A program made the position numbers and the translations under genes. The notes beneath the pieces were generated by a model that saw nothing but the letters and a program-made list of their open reading frames with translations, did not search any database and was not told the origin of the DNA. Below are positions 11,464-23,554 of a stretch of DNA of 64,000 bases, one piece after another (positions within the stretch are counted from its first letter, which is position 1; the number at the start of each line of letters is the position of its first letter). The DNA is from Fallopia convolvulus (Eukaryota > Streptophyta > Magnoliopsida > Caryophyllales > Polygonaceae). Location: positions 37,883,683 through 37,947,682 of the forward strand of contig OZ024737.1 in assembly GCA_964016875.1 (NCBI GenBank), given 5' to 3'.

Positions 11464-12330
11464 TTTTGGATTGTTTCACGGAGAAACTGAAGAAGATGGA
11501 GGGGAGGGGAGGATTGAAGAAAGAAGAAGTAAGAGCAGGCGAGCAGCGATTATGCGACCAATTGAAAGGACGAACGAGGGTAGAGAAGAACTAGAGATTA
11601 ATTTATACGAGCTTCCGAATTTTTTTTACTGAGCGATTTCAGATACTCCGTATTAGATTTTTCTCATCTCTTAAGGATAAAATGCTGAAAATCTCCTATA
11701 AATATCCATTTAAATTAAAATATTAAAAATCACTAATTGCACCATAAATTTATTTTTCAAGGAAATTGCACCATAAATCAAACCTTAGTGGCGATTTTTG
11801 CTCTCAATTTCGCAAAACTTACGGTTCCAATATTTTTTTGTACCAAGTGCTTGTCAATTCAGGTCAATGTTCATGAAGAACCTTTAAAAAAAACGAAGCC
11901 TTTTAACCTGGATGCATTTTTTTTACCAGATGCTCAACTTGTACGTGGAAAAAAAACAAAGAAAATAGAAAAAGATACAAGAGTTCAACTCCGTTGGTGT
12001 GAAAAAAGCTGTGTTGAACTGAAAGTGGACTTCGCAGCTAGGCAGACATTTGTGTTTTGAAGAGTTGGGATTACATGCCAAGAAAATTCAATGCTCTCTT
12101 TTCAAAAATAACGGTGCTCTTATAAATTAGCTGTTTTTTTTTCTCTCATTACAAATCTGTTCTGTGTCCTACGAAGGGAATGAAAATGAAAAAAACCAAC
12201 CAAGCAACTTGTGCAGGAATTAATATATACACTCCACCACAGCCTAAAATACCTCCATTTGCCAGCACCAACTTTTTCTTGTACTCTTTCTTCTATCAAC
12301 CAGGTTAGTCATCTCAGATTGTATTGCCTT
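11464..12330. other. Intergenic: TIC40 5' side and RNF170-like 3' side
   Basis: TIC40 leader and promoter lie to the left, the RNF170-like 3' UTR to the right. A 15-bp perfect direct repeat AATTGCACCATAAAT (11735-11749, 11764-11778) flanks a 14-bp insert that reads CCTTGAAAAATAA on the minus strand, another A-tailed stub. A 107-codon plus-strand frame at 11737-12060 matches nothing I know. Confidence 0.45.
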
Positions 12331-14090
12331 TCAAGACCCGCCATGGCGAGAGACCAGCACAGACCGATAAATGGCAGCCACATGAAGGAAGCCAATGAGC
12401 AAAATAATAAAATCATCAAGCAAACCGATAACTCCAAGTACTCCTGTAGGAATGGAAGCGGCATAAAGAATACAATTAGGATTGAATCATTTGCCAGGTT
12501 TTGGAGCTAGCTGAGAAGATGCAGAATTGCAGATTTACAACAAAACAGTACCTTCAGGTATGATGTCTACAGGGCTGACCAAATAGATTGCACTTAGAAA
12601 CATCTGCAGATAAACAAAAGGAACTGTAAAAAACAACTGAGCTTTACCAGAAACTCATAACTGAAGGGTTTGTTTGATCAATGATCACAGCCTATTTGAT
12701 GAATTATGATTAAGAACTGCATTTAAAACAAAAGTCCAGCTATATACAGAACTCCTGTACTTTGAGACGTAAACTTAACTGCCAAATAGACACGAGCTTT
12801 GATAACAAACGGAAGAGAACGGCTTGGATCCAGCAAATCACGCAGCAATCGCCGAAGAAGAAAAGGAAGATCTCTTAATCTCTGCATGAACGAAGTAAAT
12901 ATAACAGTTGTTTTCTCAATGTTATTTCCTAAACCTTTCATTTTTAATTCTGAGCGGAGAGACTGTCAAAGGATCAAAACCCTTAGCCATATCTAGTGTA
13001 GCAGGAGTAAGTGAATTCCTTGACAAATGAGAATATAAACCTAGTAATACCTGGATCAGACCATTTGAACGTTCACCAAACACGCGATTGTATGTTTCAA
13101 TCTCTCTCATTACACGACAAGCCTCAGGGTTATCATTTTGCAGCTGCGGAGACTCAGCAGGGATCAATAGAGTTACTATGCTTCTGCATAATGGACATTT
13201 GCAGGGCTGAAGAGCTGATCCATAATGCCAGACCTGTAGAATACAACTACCTGAACAGAAAATTCAACACTAGAATCAGTGTTAAAGTGAATTTTAAAGG
13301 AAAGAAGGCACAAATATCTCTTTCACAAGGGAAGATGAGCATCACAACCATAAGATTTGTGTTATCTAGCTTATTTCTACATTCAAGGAACCAAAAAAAG
13401 ACTCGATTAGATGAATTTCAAGATTAAATGCAAGGAATGATGAAAGAATATCAGAAAATTTCAAGGTATTGGTATGGCAGAATTCCTATCTCTGATGATT
13501 ATCTTTTGTTTAGAAGCTAGCAATAATACAATTCGATCGATGGCTAGATTATGCTGCTAGGTTATAGAATTGGACAGAATTCAACACTGATGAAGCTTCT
13601 TTTGAATCAATTCAACTTTGAAAAAACTTAATCGTGTTTGATACCATCAATGCCTTGATTAAGCCATTCTATCCCATAAAACACGAACAAAAGGGTCATA
13701 TGATCTTCCAAGAAGACGTGGCTCCATTGCCTTAACCAGAGCGTCGAATATCTAAACGATTTCTGCGAATTCAATTCCGAAAACGGCAAAATATCCGTAC
13801 CATGGAATTGGAAACTCGAATGGGCAAAATATGGAAGATCAACTAACTGCTTTCTTCTTCCAGATTAAAAGTGTAGGATGCAATTTTTGTAGAAACGTAA
13901 GAAGGAAAGTAAAGCGAACGAAGTAAGTAGCTGGAAGATGAAAGATCGATTGATACCATGAAAAGGGAAAACTTGAGAGGAGAAAAGAGTAAAACGAACC
14001 GCAAAACCAGTGAGAGCAATTGGCTTGGCAAGGAATGCTGAAGCTTTCACGGCAAATGGAGCAGGAATCAGTAGAAGGCGGTTGGGGCAT
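12331..14090 (-). CDS. RNF170-like RING E3 ubiquitin ligase with DUF1232
   Basis: Membrane-associated ubiquitin ligase family; animal RNF170 acts at the ER. Five exons: 14090-14000, 13250-13051, 12881-12780, 12603-12552, 12443-12331, giving 185 residues. The RING is C3HC4-type: Cys10, Cys13, Cys25, His27, Cys30, Cys33, Cys49, Cys52, with the family phrase LQPCKCPLC. A DUF1232 region follows (about residues 100-170): LPFLLRRLLRDLLDP, then a hydrophobic SAIYLVSPVDIIPEG segment, then a GVIGLLDD turn and a second hydrophobic helix. Exon 2 begins at the acceptor TTCAG before 13250, which restores the RING residues GSCI; the nearer acceptor (at 13234) would lose them. It corresponds to At1g72175 by content. 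Start chosen at the first Met before the RING. Confidence 0.9.
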
Positions 14091-14402
14091 GGTGGATTGA
14101 TGTTGGCAGAATGGATCTCCGGCACCCCTCTCTATTTCTCAACGCCCATTCACCGCCTTTCAAGGAACGCGCATTCGCTTTTGCTACGTGAGAATTGAGA
14201 CGCGCTCCCACTTCGTCTCTCTTTTTCCGTCAGATTTTAATAATCTGACGCGCTCCCAATTGAGACGCGCTCCCACCGTAATACTATAGTAGTATGTATT
14301 CTCGTATTTTATACAGGTTTTCCTTAAATAAAATATAAATAATAAAATATTTTTAAATATATTTATTATAGAAAAATAATCATGTTAATGATTTAATATA
14401 AA
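14091..14402. repeat. Promoter-side spacer with GACGCGCTCCCA direct repeats and a small palindrome
   Basis: GACGCGCTCCCA occurs three times (about 14199, 14247, 14263); the longer TTGAGACGCGCTCCCAC is perfect at 14195-14211 and 14260-14276. Between copies lies the near-palindrome CAGATTTTAATAATCTG (14231-14247). This is upstream of the RNF170-like gene; function unknown. Confidence 0.7.
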
Positions 14403-15042
14403 TTAGTTGTCCCCGTCGTGCCATGCACGACTATGATTCAATATTTTTTAGATATACTATAAAAAAGATATTAATAAACAAAACTTAATGTAAGTAATTT
14501 ATTGATCGTAATATGTAAAAAAATTATTTTGTTTTTTAAAATCAAATCAAATAAATTAAATTTAGATTATTAAGTTTAAATAATGAGAATAATATATACA
14601 ATGCTCATAAAATGTTATGGTAAATTTTCAAATAAGGAGAATAATATATACAATGCTCATAAAATATTATGGTAAATTTTCAAATTGTGAGTTGTAATAA
14701 AATGAAGGTATTTTGACCAAATTTCTTATAAGAAAGTATTTTGATTAAAAAAAGCATAGATTTATCAAAATATATAAGCCTATAATTATCTATTTATATA
14801 AAATATTACTTTTATAAGGAAATCATTTTTTTTATAACTATAGTTAAATATGAGATGTAAGTGACGAAGTGAAAATAATATGATGTGGCATATGACGTGT
14901 CAAAAATTACATTACATGGCTTAAGGAAAAGACGACACGTGGCAAAATCCGATGTGGCGTATTCTAGAAGCGACATGTGGAAAAAGCTGACGTGGCGCAA
15001 TGTGGAGGCTCCAAACCTTATTGCTTTTATATATATAGTAGA
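14403..15042 (-). mobile_element. Non-autonomous Helitron, copy 1 (640 bp)
   Basis: Read on the minus strand it begins A|TCTACTATATATATAAAAG at 15042, a typical plant Helitron 5' end starting with TC. It ends at 14403 with a 17-base hairpin GTCGTGCATGGCACGAC, an 8-base spacer and CTAA followed by host T, matching the CTRR rule and insertion between A and T. There is no target duplication and no Rep/helicase frame. Near the 5' end are several ACGTGG-type words. Confidence 0.78.
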
Positions 15043-15550
15043 TTTTTGTTATGATATGCGTATAAAGATAAGACAATTATTTTTGCTATATCCAAAAATA
15101 AAAGATTGTTTAATAATGGGATTTTCTATCCTATATTCTAATTAAAAACATGGATAAGAATTTATCATATCCAAAAAATAAAAGATTATTTAAAAAAAAT
15201 GGTGGTGTGGTTCAATCTAAAAGTGACACGTGTCGTTTAATAATTTTTTTAACCTCCGCTTTAGGTTATAGTTATGATTTTGTTTCTAATTTTTGTTATA
15301 CTTTGCTAAAAAAAGTTTTTGTTGGACTAAGTCGTAAGGTTCCGTTTGATTACGACTAAGCGGGGTCTTAGAATGCTCTAGACTAGTCCAAGTATTATTT
15401 GACTACCCTAAATCTTACCACAAGCCCATATTTGTATATGAAATAAAGTGTTGTCACCTAGAATGAATCCATCTAGGCTAGATTCATTCTCTTTTCGTAT
15501 GCATTTCCACAAGTTAAAATCAAATGGATCCTAACTAAGAAATGAAATAA
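15043..15550. other. AT-rich spacer between repeats
   Basis: No gene seen. ATATCCAAAAATAAAAGATT recurs at about 15089 and 15167 with small changes, suggesting a short local duplication. The two short open frames here look like chance. Confidence 0.4.
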
Positions 15551-15893
15551 GGGCCCGTTTGGTATCCATATCAGGATATCATATATGGGTATGGATATGA
15601 CTGATACCCATATCTGATGTTTGGTATATCCTGATATCGATATCATACTAATATCTGTTGTTTGGTATAAGAGTATATCGATATCAGCTGATATAGTGAT
15701 ATCCTTCTGATATCAGAGTGATATTAGAGTGTTACTTTCATATACACCAGAAAATTGGTATATCAAAAATATCACTCATATCCATACACATATCCGATAT
15801 CTAGATATCACTCATACCGATATCTTGATATCCATACTGATACCGATATCCGATATCTCATATCTTAGATATCAATACCAAAAGAAATAGCCC
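15551..15893. mobile_element. GATATC-dense MITE-like element
   Basis: Begins GGGCCCGTTTGGTAT and ends with an inverted, partly disrupted ATACCAAAAGAAATAGCCC; a GGGCCCGTTTGGT start is common in plant hAT-type MITEs. The roughly 300-bp body is almost entirely overlapping GATATC, CGATAT and CATATC words, so it is highly self-complementary. No clear 8-bp target duplication was found (GAAATAAG versus GAAATAGC is only close). Confidence 0.6.
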
Positions 15894-15957
15894 ACCAAGG
15901 TTTGATTATCTACTTATTGATGTATCTGGTCGTCTTTCTTTCTAAGTATATTTAATA

Positions 15958-16515
15958 CTAGTTGTAACTGTCGTGCCATGCACGACTATATCTCATTAAT
16001 TTTTAGATATATTATAAATATGATATTAATAAAGTAAATATACAAAAATAAATAAATAAAACCAAAAATAATGTAAATTCTTAACAAAATTAATCAAATT
16101 CAATTATTTAAAAATATTTTCAATAAAAGTTAAAAAGATAGTTAATAAGAAAAGTTAAAAAATATATATTTTTAAAGATAATCTTCTATATTTACATAAA
16201 AATCCAAAAAGGAAACCAAGGAAAATATAATATAATTTTTTTATAAAAAATTTAATTTAGGCAAGTAATTATATATATTTTTGAAATTTTTAACTTTTTA
16301 TCAAAATATTTTTTTTAAATAGATAAAAAGATAAAGATAAAGATAAAATAATTTTTGTTATTTTTAATTAAAATTTGAATTAATTTTTATCCACATGAAT
16401 AAATAGAAAGGAATTTAATTGGAAAAAATATAATATAAATAATTTTTTAATATAAGGTGGGGCCAGAATTAATGTAATGGCCAGTATAGTTACAACTTTA
16501 ATATATAGTTATAGA
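15958..16515 (-). mobile_element. Non-autonomous Helitron, copy 2 (about 560 bp)
   Basis: On the minus strand the 3' end has the same 17-base hairpin as copy 1 (GTCGTGCATGGCACGAC), an 8-base spacer and CTAG followed by host T at 15957. The 5' end is A|TCTATAACTATATATTAAAG at 16515; an alternative start lies 4 bases further out. Same orientation as copy 1; interior AT-rich with no coding capacity. Confidence 0.7.
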
Positions 16516-18025
16516 TAGATATGGTTGTTTTTATTTCAAAGATATATATGTGATCACGTGTACATATTTTTTCTTATTTTTTTTAATATATCTTTTACAA
16601 ATATAATAAATATAATGTACTTTTTTTTATCTATTTTGGTCAAATCTACTAATATTATTTTATCTTGTATGTTTATTTGGGGATAAACTTTTACAAATAT
16701 TATTTTATTTTTATGTTTAGTTGGAGATAACGCACCTTTTTTACATAATTAACTATTTAAAATTATTATTTTAATAAAGGTATAATGTGGCACAACGTGG
16801 TGGCAGAAATTGTTACGGCTTTAGTTATTAGTAACAGATTTCAAAGATAATATATATTATTTTTAAGTGTAACATTTGGTAGATATTTACGAAGATTGTT
16901 CGACTAGAACAAAAAATTGAGGCTCGCCCGATTCAATTTCCAAACAAGTAGCGCTCCGTGATCCCATTTTTTTTGATAGAAAAAGGATTATGATCGGCAT
17001 AAATACTACTTGGACTTGCCTAGAGCATCCACAAGCGATAAGAACTGGTTACTAACCAATTCTAGAGGGGAATGGGCAAACCGCCGCCCGTGGGGTTCGT
17101 AACGGTGACACCGGATAATACTCCAAAGGCCTAATTGATGAACCAAATGCTTGAAGGCCTTCATGATCCCATTTTGACCCCTCCCAACCTCTAGCTCTTT
17201 ATATGGTTAAATCAATGAAATTCCCAACTTAAAAAAGATGCATATTTTAATAATATCAAAACAATTAGAAAGTTTTTGGACCAAAAAAACAAATTAGAAA
17301 GTGTTTCAACAAAAAAAACAATGAGAATCAACACTCAATTGATTTTGTATAAAGTAGTGCTAGACTCTAAGGGTTGTTCAGAGATTCAAGTTCGAATTAG
17401 CCTAACAACAACTATGAAGAGACTAATACTCCCCAAAATGGGGACACCAAGCAAACAGTCCAAAAATAGAACGGCATTGTCTAATAGAACTGGGCGAGCT
17501 GCGAGTCAAAAACAAGACAAAAAAAAAGACAGTGAGAAAGTGTGAACATTACAGGTTACAACATTTGATTGATTGTGCAATCCTCAAAGCAAAAATGTTC
17601 GGGCATGATAAAGACTACGTGAACATATTCCTAACTCTAAGATGGAGCTCATACTGAGTCAGAATGGCTGCAAAAGTTTGAGCCCTAACTCTAAAATGGA
17701 GCTCTTCTGACAGGATTAATTTGAAAAGCTTTTAATTGAAACTACAAAAATGCTATGAAAACACGAAAATGGCTCAATCGGATTTGAGACTCGTGACAGT
17801 ATTGAGTAATATCTTTCTTCGGGTTTTCAAAAAATTATTCATTCTTCCCCATTCTCCGGGGTGAAACTCCACCTTGTAATAACAGTACAGAGAAAGCAGC
17901 AATGGGGTATTTCCAGCATAGTGGTTTTCATGTATTTTAAAACAACTTGGGGATTACATCTGGGAAAATCACATCTCAAGTAAAAATTAACTAACAACCT
18001 CAAGTGAATTCATCGACCAGCTCCT
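16516..18025. other. Intergenic AT-rich region with repeat fragments
   Basis: A segment near 16780-16860 resembles 16440-16560 at low identity, so another old copy may be present. GAGCATCCACAAG at 17022 resembles a PIF/Harbinger terminus but has no partner. At 17263-17306 an imperfect repeat AATTAGAAAGTTTT/AATTAGAAAGTGTTT flanks TGGACCAAAAAAAC, a further A-tailed stub. The right side should contain the MIC10 3' UTR. No gene supported. Confidence 0.4.
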
Positions 18026-20398
18026 TCATGCTTGTGCGGTATCCTGGAAGAAACAAAATTTTCATTAGCCGTATTATACAGGATCTGGGAAATATACAGA
18101 GGCTCAGGCATCATTGACATATTCAATTTCCACAACCGAGATTTAAAACCTTATAATGTAATAGAGATTATAAAATCTTATAATGTAGTAGAGATTTCAA
18201 AGGCCAGAGCATATTGTGATAGACATCATGAAACTTAACAGACTAGGAACTTGATAGTTTATTTTGTGAGGAAAGTTCCAGCAGGTCCAGGGTGTCCATT
18301 TAGAGCACAATCAACCAAGAAGTTCATGCAATATTGCAATCAATGAGGATCATTGAATTAGTGATTACACAGGAAAAGAGGTATGAGTCACTCTTTGGAA
18401 TTTATCCAAATTTGAGTTGATTAGGAAGTTATTCTAGTAAGTATATAAAAAAATTATACTTACTGGTGTGACTACTCTAGTAAGTATAATATTTTTTATA
18501 CTTACTAGAATAGTCACACTAGGATTAGATGTCTATACAAACGGGGCTGCATGCAATTCGTGAGCCATTATGGTGAAGAATGGGATTGCATTTTTAGCTT
18601 CTAGTAAGGTAACAATTCCTGAAGTGTCTCTACTGTCTTATTCTTAAACAAAATCTAGCATTCTTTATCAAGGTTCAAATCATTATCTAACTAATCATGT
18701 TTCATACACAGATAGGATTAAACAACCCAGCTGTTTTCCAGCATTAATACACAAAGAACCACGGAGTGTAATAAAAACCCTAAATTCCCTTTCTTTAACA
18801 ATATCAATCCCCCAAAGCTAGCTTTTAAGCACCCTGGACTAAACTTTCACATACACAATGTTGTAGGCAATGCTGTTACCTCAGAAACAGAAGAACTAGA
18901 AGCTTCAAAAGACTGTGGAACTTCAGAGGGTTGTGAGACTACAGAAGGTTTCACGGCCTTTGAATGCCTGCAAGCAGCTCTTGGATTTCCTCCCTTGAAT
19001 AGTTGTGAGCAATCAGAATATGCAGATCCGAAACCCACTCCAGCACCAAATGCTACAGATGCCCAGCGTGACACAGGACTTCCTAATTTAGAGAGAGACA
19101 AAAGGAGTTAGAAAGGCTCCAGCTTACATATTATGTTCATGAAACAACAGTGTTAATGCATACACATTACGCATACTTTTTGATTAAAAAATGATGGAAT
19201 TTATACGATTCAAAACTTATCTTTAGTCCTAATGCCTCAAGACATGACTGCGAGCCATTTAAATAATCTTAATGAAAAAGTATCAAATAGAAATATCGAA
19301 GGAAACCACAAATGAAATAAAAAAGTATATTAAAACAATCAGCCTCTCAAATGTACTAGATGGAGATCAGAGACCAAAATTCTACATCCCAAGAGGCCAA
19401 GAGTTGACATACTTGGTAGTTGGTACCCTGAGGTTCATAAACCCTGAGGATTCCCCCACACCCCACCCTTCTTATCAACTACTTCAATACTGTGAATAGG
19501 AGCACCATCACAAAGCTACACCTACATAGCTGTCAGGCATTATTCGGGCATAATGCTAAAATTTTAAAAGCAATTAGGCTTCTAGTTTCTAAATGTTGTG
19601 TACTCCGTAATACCTGTAATTATGAGTTTTTTCCCCTTCTTGATGAAAAATAAGCCAATGGTTCTATCTCCACAAAATTCAATGAGGCAGCCTGCCTTCC
19701 CCTTAGTAACAAAAGCCTTAACCTCCCCTATTAAAATGTTTAGCATTTCACAACAACAGCTCATCTGAATAGAAATCAAATTTAACATTTAAAACAAGAA
19801 AATTTTTAATTGAACTACAGAACCTAAATTTTCACAGAACCTAATCCAAGGCCGCAAGACATCAACCTAACTACCAGGTTAGCAAATTCAACAACAAATT
19901 ATCAACCCTAATGATGTATGAAAAACAAAGGAAAAATTGATTAGACTAATAATTGACAAATAACCATCCATGCCCTAAGAACTCAAACCCTCAGCCACAA
20001 TTTATGAAACTACAACTACAAACCAACCTAATAGCTAGCAATTGACAATTTTCTATGAGATCGATCTCCTTTCCACTATCAATTCTTCCTGATCCAATCA
20101 CGGATTGAAGCCTCTTAGGCACAAACCTAAATACGCAATCGCATTCAAACATTTACCCCTTCTAAACTTCAGAAGTAGCTAGCGATTGTCAATTAAATTG
20201 AAACAGGTTTCCCAGCTCAAAATAGAACAACATGAACGCATAATGATAGAGAGGGAGAGAGTCCTGACGGAAAAGGAGGAGGCCGCCAAATGTGCCGGCG
20301 AGAGAGCTGTAGACGACTCGCCGGAGAGAAAGATCGAGACAGGCATCCCATTTGGCGTTGAGAATACAATCAGGCTTGTTTTGCTTGTTCTCCGCCAT
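18026..20398 (-). CDS. MIC10: MIC10 (MICOS complex subunit, DUF543)
   Basis: Small mitochondrial inner-membrane protein that oligomerises to shape crista junctions. Exons: 20398-20269, 19082-18880 and a proposed 18-nt last exon 18043-18026 (DTAQA then stop); introns are 1186 and 836 bp. The product is 116 residues. Seen: the conserved N-terminal KWD (16-18), a first membrane segment with GTFGG (35-39), and a second with the glycine motif GAGVGFG (56-62) followed by AYSDC. A Ser/Pro-rich tail of about 45 residues follows. If the last intron were retained, translation would end instead at 18847 after ten other residues (VTALPTTLCM), so the C-terminus is uncertain. By content it corresponds to At1g72170. 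Confidence 0.88.
18431..18511. repeat. 81-bp near-perfect palindrome in MIC10 intron 2
   Basis: Starts ATTCTAGTAAGTATA and ends with its exact reverse complement; inside, AGTAAGTATAA and its complement recur so four arms face each other around a GTGTGACTACT centre. The transcript could form a long hairpin. It may be a tiny foldback element. Confidence 0.85.
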
Positions 20399-21472
20399 CT
20401 GATTTCTAGAGTTTCGTTGAATCTCAGACGATTTTTTTCTTCTTCTTCTACCTTACGGACTCCCGCATTCTCCTTCGTGCCTTGTTCTTCGTATAAAAAC
20501 ACTGCGACTGTCTAAAAATGTTAGAATCGATCGTGGGCTCTCAGTCTGGATATGGGCCCGCGTTGCTTCTTGTTAAGGGCCGTTTTAATTCAGCTGATCC
20601 CGCAAAAATGTCAACCAAACTTTAAGATAATGTGTTCTCTGTTCGGAAAATATTTTCATTTTGATTTTTGACATAACTCTGTACTAATTTCTTAAAACAG
20701 TTTTACTCAAATTTATAATTTATTAAACATTATTTTACTTGTAGTCAATGATAAATATATTGCATATAAAATATTAATATATAGTGTACAATTTTCACTA
20801 ACAAACCTTATAACTCACTAAATAATTAGTTAAACACTAAAAATGATACAGTAAAACATTTCCACACAAAATTCATAAACTAAAATGAGACAGGTCTTTT
20901 ACAAAGGCACTAGGGAGTAGTATTATTTTATTGGCAAATCTATGGCCCTTAACGAAAATCATTGCCATGAGCATTATGAAACCAAAGTTGGGCATCCATA
21001 ATTTTGACAGATATTGTATGTTCTTTTAAAAGAGAAGTTGTAAGAGAACTCTTATCATTGTGTCTATTTTAATCATTGCATGTTTAAAATTTTGTTTAAT
21101 TTAATTACATCATTAGTAAACAAATTTGAATATGGTTTAAATTTGATGTAATTAATTCTTTACTAGCTAGCTGCCAATCTTATTGGTGCTGCTGACAATG
21201 ACATTGCATCGGCTACGGAACAGTCTTCCAGGCATGACCGCTCGTATTATTCGCCAGAGACAGCACCCTCCAAATTTTCTAAGCCGTACACGTGTCACCA
21301 TCATCTCTGGCTTAGGATTCTCTCCACCTTCTCTCTGGGCCCCACCGACAAAATTGTCCCTTTCTCTAACGTCTACCCTGCGTGCGCCCTTTGTTTCTCA
21401 ACTTAGTCTCTGTGCTTATCGTCATCACATACAAACTCAATTCAACAAACAATTTCTGCTTTCCTCACGAAA
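20399..21472. other. Divergent intergenic region between MIC10 and patellin
   Basis: The MIC10 leader and promoter (-) and the patellin promoter and CT-rich leader (+, about 21300-21472) share this 1.1-kb region. The centre is AT-rich. No repeat with definable ends and no extra gene seen. Confidence 0.5.
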
Positions 21473-23554
21473 ATGGCCGACGAAGCTCCACCGCCGCCGC
21501 CGCCTGCCGATGTCGTCTCACCACCTCATCCACCGCCGGAGGAAGCACCTCCAACCGATTCCGTCGTAGCCTCTGCGCCGCCGCCGCCTGAGCCAGCGAC
21601 CGAAACCGAACAATCAGATCCGCCAGTGGTAATCGCTACTAGAGAAGCTGAAGAACCGGTAGTCGAATCTAGCGGTGGTAAGAAGTCTTTCATCCAACCA
21701 GCCGTTTCGTTTAAGGAGGAGAGCTACTTCGTCTCGGATCTCTCCGAATCAGAGAGGCGAGCTCTCGACGAGCTCAAGAAGCAAGTTCGAGAATCGATTT
21801 CCGATCTAGCTCCTCCACCTCCACCGCCACTACAGCCGGAGCCTTCATCTAGCAATCAAGTAGAAACTGAAGGTGAAGGTGAAAATACGCCTCTTCCGAC
21901 AATTGAATCCACTTTGCAAGAGGAGGAAGAGCAAGCGAAGGCCGAAATCCGAGACGACGCCGTTCCTAAGATCTCAATTTGGGGAGTTCCGCTTCTGGAA
22001 GACGAGAGGACAGACGTGGTCCTACTCAAGTTCTTGCGCGCTAGGGATTTTAAGGTTAAGGAGTCCTACGAGATGATCAAGAAAACGCTGATTTGGCGCA
22101 AGGAGTTCGGGATTGACAAGCTGATTGAAGAGGATTTGGGAGACGATTTGGAGAAGGTGGTGTTTATGCATGGAAGGGATAAAGACGGGCACCCGGTGTG
22201 TTACAATGTGTATGGAGAGTTCCAGAACAAGGAGCTATATGGGAAGACATTTTCAAGCCAGGAGAAGAGGGAGAAGTTTTTGAGATGGAGGATACAGTTC
22301 TTGGAGAGGAGTATTAGGAAGCTGCTTGATTTCAGGCCTGGTGGTGTCAATACTATTTTCCAAGTGAATGATCTCAAGAATGCTCCTGGTCCTGCAAAGA
22401 GGGAGCTCAGGCAAGCAACTAGGCAAGCTCTTCATCTTCTTCAGGATAATTATCCTGAATTTGTTGCAAAACAGGTAATTTGTTGTGTTTAGATGGCAAA
22501 GATGTGATTTATGCTGTTTTATTATTTGGTTGCTTGTTCATTAGTGTGTTTTGGTAAGTATTTGAACATTTACACTTAATGCTACTGATTTTGATGAGGA
22601 AAAGTTTTGATCTTTGATAGCTTAGTATGAATAATTTCAACGAGATAATTTGTGTTGTAAACGCTAAGATTAATTCATTATTGGAATCATATTGTCAACA
22701 ATGAGTAGTATAATATAAACAGCAGTGCTTCACAAGTCTCAAAGAATTTGTGTATCTACACTTGGCTTATGGAACTTAATGTTCACGTGTTTCTTTCCTT
22801 TTTTGTATTTTTGAATCATATAAGGTTTTTATAAACGTACCATGGTGGCATGTTGCATTCTACACAATGATGAGCCCTATCATGACCCAAAGAACCAAGA
22901 GCAAGTTTGTGTTTGTGGGAGCAGCCAAAACAGCTGATACTTTGTTCAAGTGAGTTTAAAACTTCTCATTATAATTGAAGTTTCAGCTTTATGATTTTCA
23001 TATTGGGATTAAATGGGTCCATGTCGGATCACCTTACAGGTATATATCTCCGGAGCAAGTCCCAATTCCATATGGTGGTCTGTGTGTTGACTTATGTGAG
23101 TGCAATCCCGATTTCACCGTTGATGACCCCGCAACAGAAATCAGTATCAAACCCACCACTAAGCAATTTGTCGAAATCTTGGTTTCTGAGGTTTGTTTAA
23201 TTGAAGCACCTAACTTGAATACTTCATTGTTCTGTTCATCAGTACTAACTATTGCAGAGTACATCTCTTAACTGATATCAATGCTTGTTGAACTCTCAGA
23301 AGTGCATAATTCATTGGGAACTCCGGGTTGTTGGCTGGGAGGTGACATATAGCGCTGAGTTCGTACCAAAAGCTGAAAATGCTTACACCATTGTTATACA
23401 AAAGGCGACGAAGATGACCTCGAGTGATGATCCTATAATCTCTGGCACCTTCAAAATTAGTGATTTGGGTAAGATAGTTCTCACTGTCGATAACCCAAGT
23501 TTCAAAAGAAAGAAGCTCATCTATAGGTACAAGGTCTTACCCTACTCTGACTGA
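21473..23554 (+). CDS. PATL3: Patellin-type phosphoinositide-binding protein (SEC14 + GOLD)
   Basis: Patellins bind phosphoinositides and act in membrane trafficking and cell-plate formation. Four exons: 21473-22474, 22825-22949, 23040-23190, 23300-23554; 510 residues. Order: acidic, Pro-rich N-terminus with a PPPPPP run (about 1-60) and a second Pro run near 113-119; conserved PAVSFKEESYFVSDLSESE; CRAL-TRIO N-terminal helices (about 178-215, VVLLKFLRARDFKV); SEC14 lipid-binding domain (about 225-400, with VFINVPWW and PEQVPIPYGG); C-terminal GOLD domain (about 410-505, GWEVTYSAEFVP). The N-terminal motif and neighbourhood fit PATL3 or PATL5 more than PATL1; the symbol is the best guess, supported by synteny with At1g72160. 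Confidence 0.93.

Noticed and set aside
11737..12060. 107-codon plus-strand open frame upstream of TIC40
   Set aside because: No domain, no signal, starts inside a direct repeat next to an A-tailed stub; length is possible by chance in this AT-rich spacer.
17020..17040. GAGCATCCACAAG as a PIF/Harbinger terminus
   Set aside because: No matching inverted end or TAA duplication found downstream.
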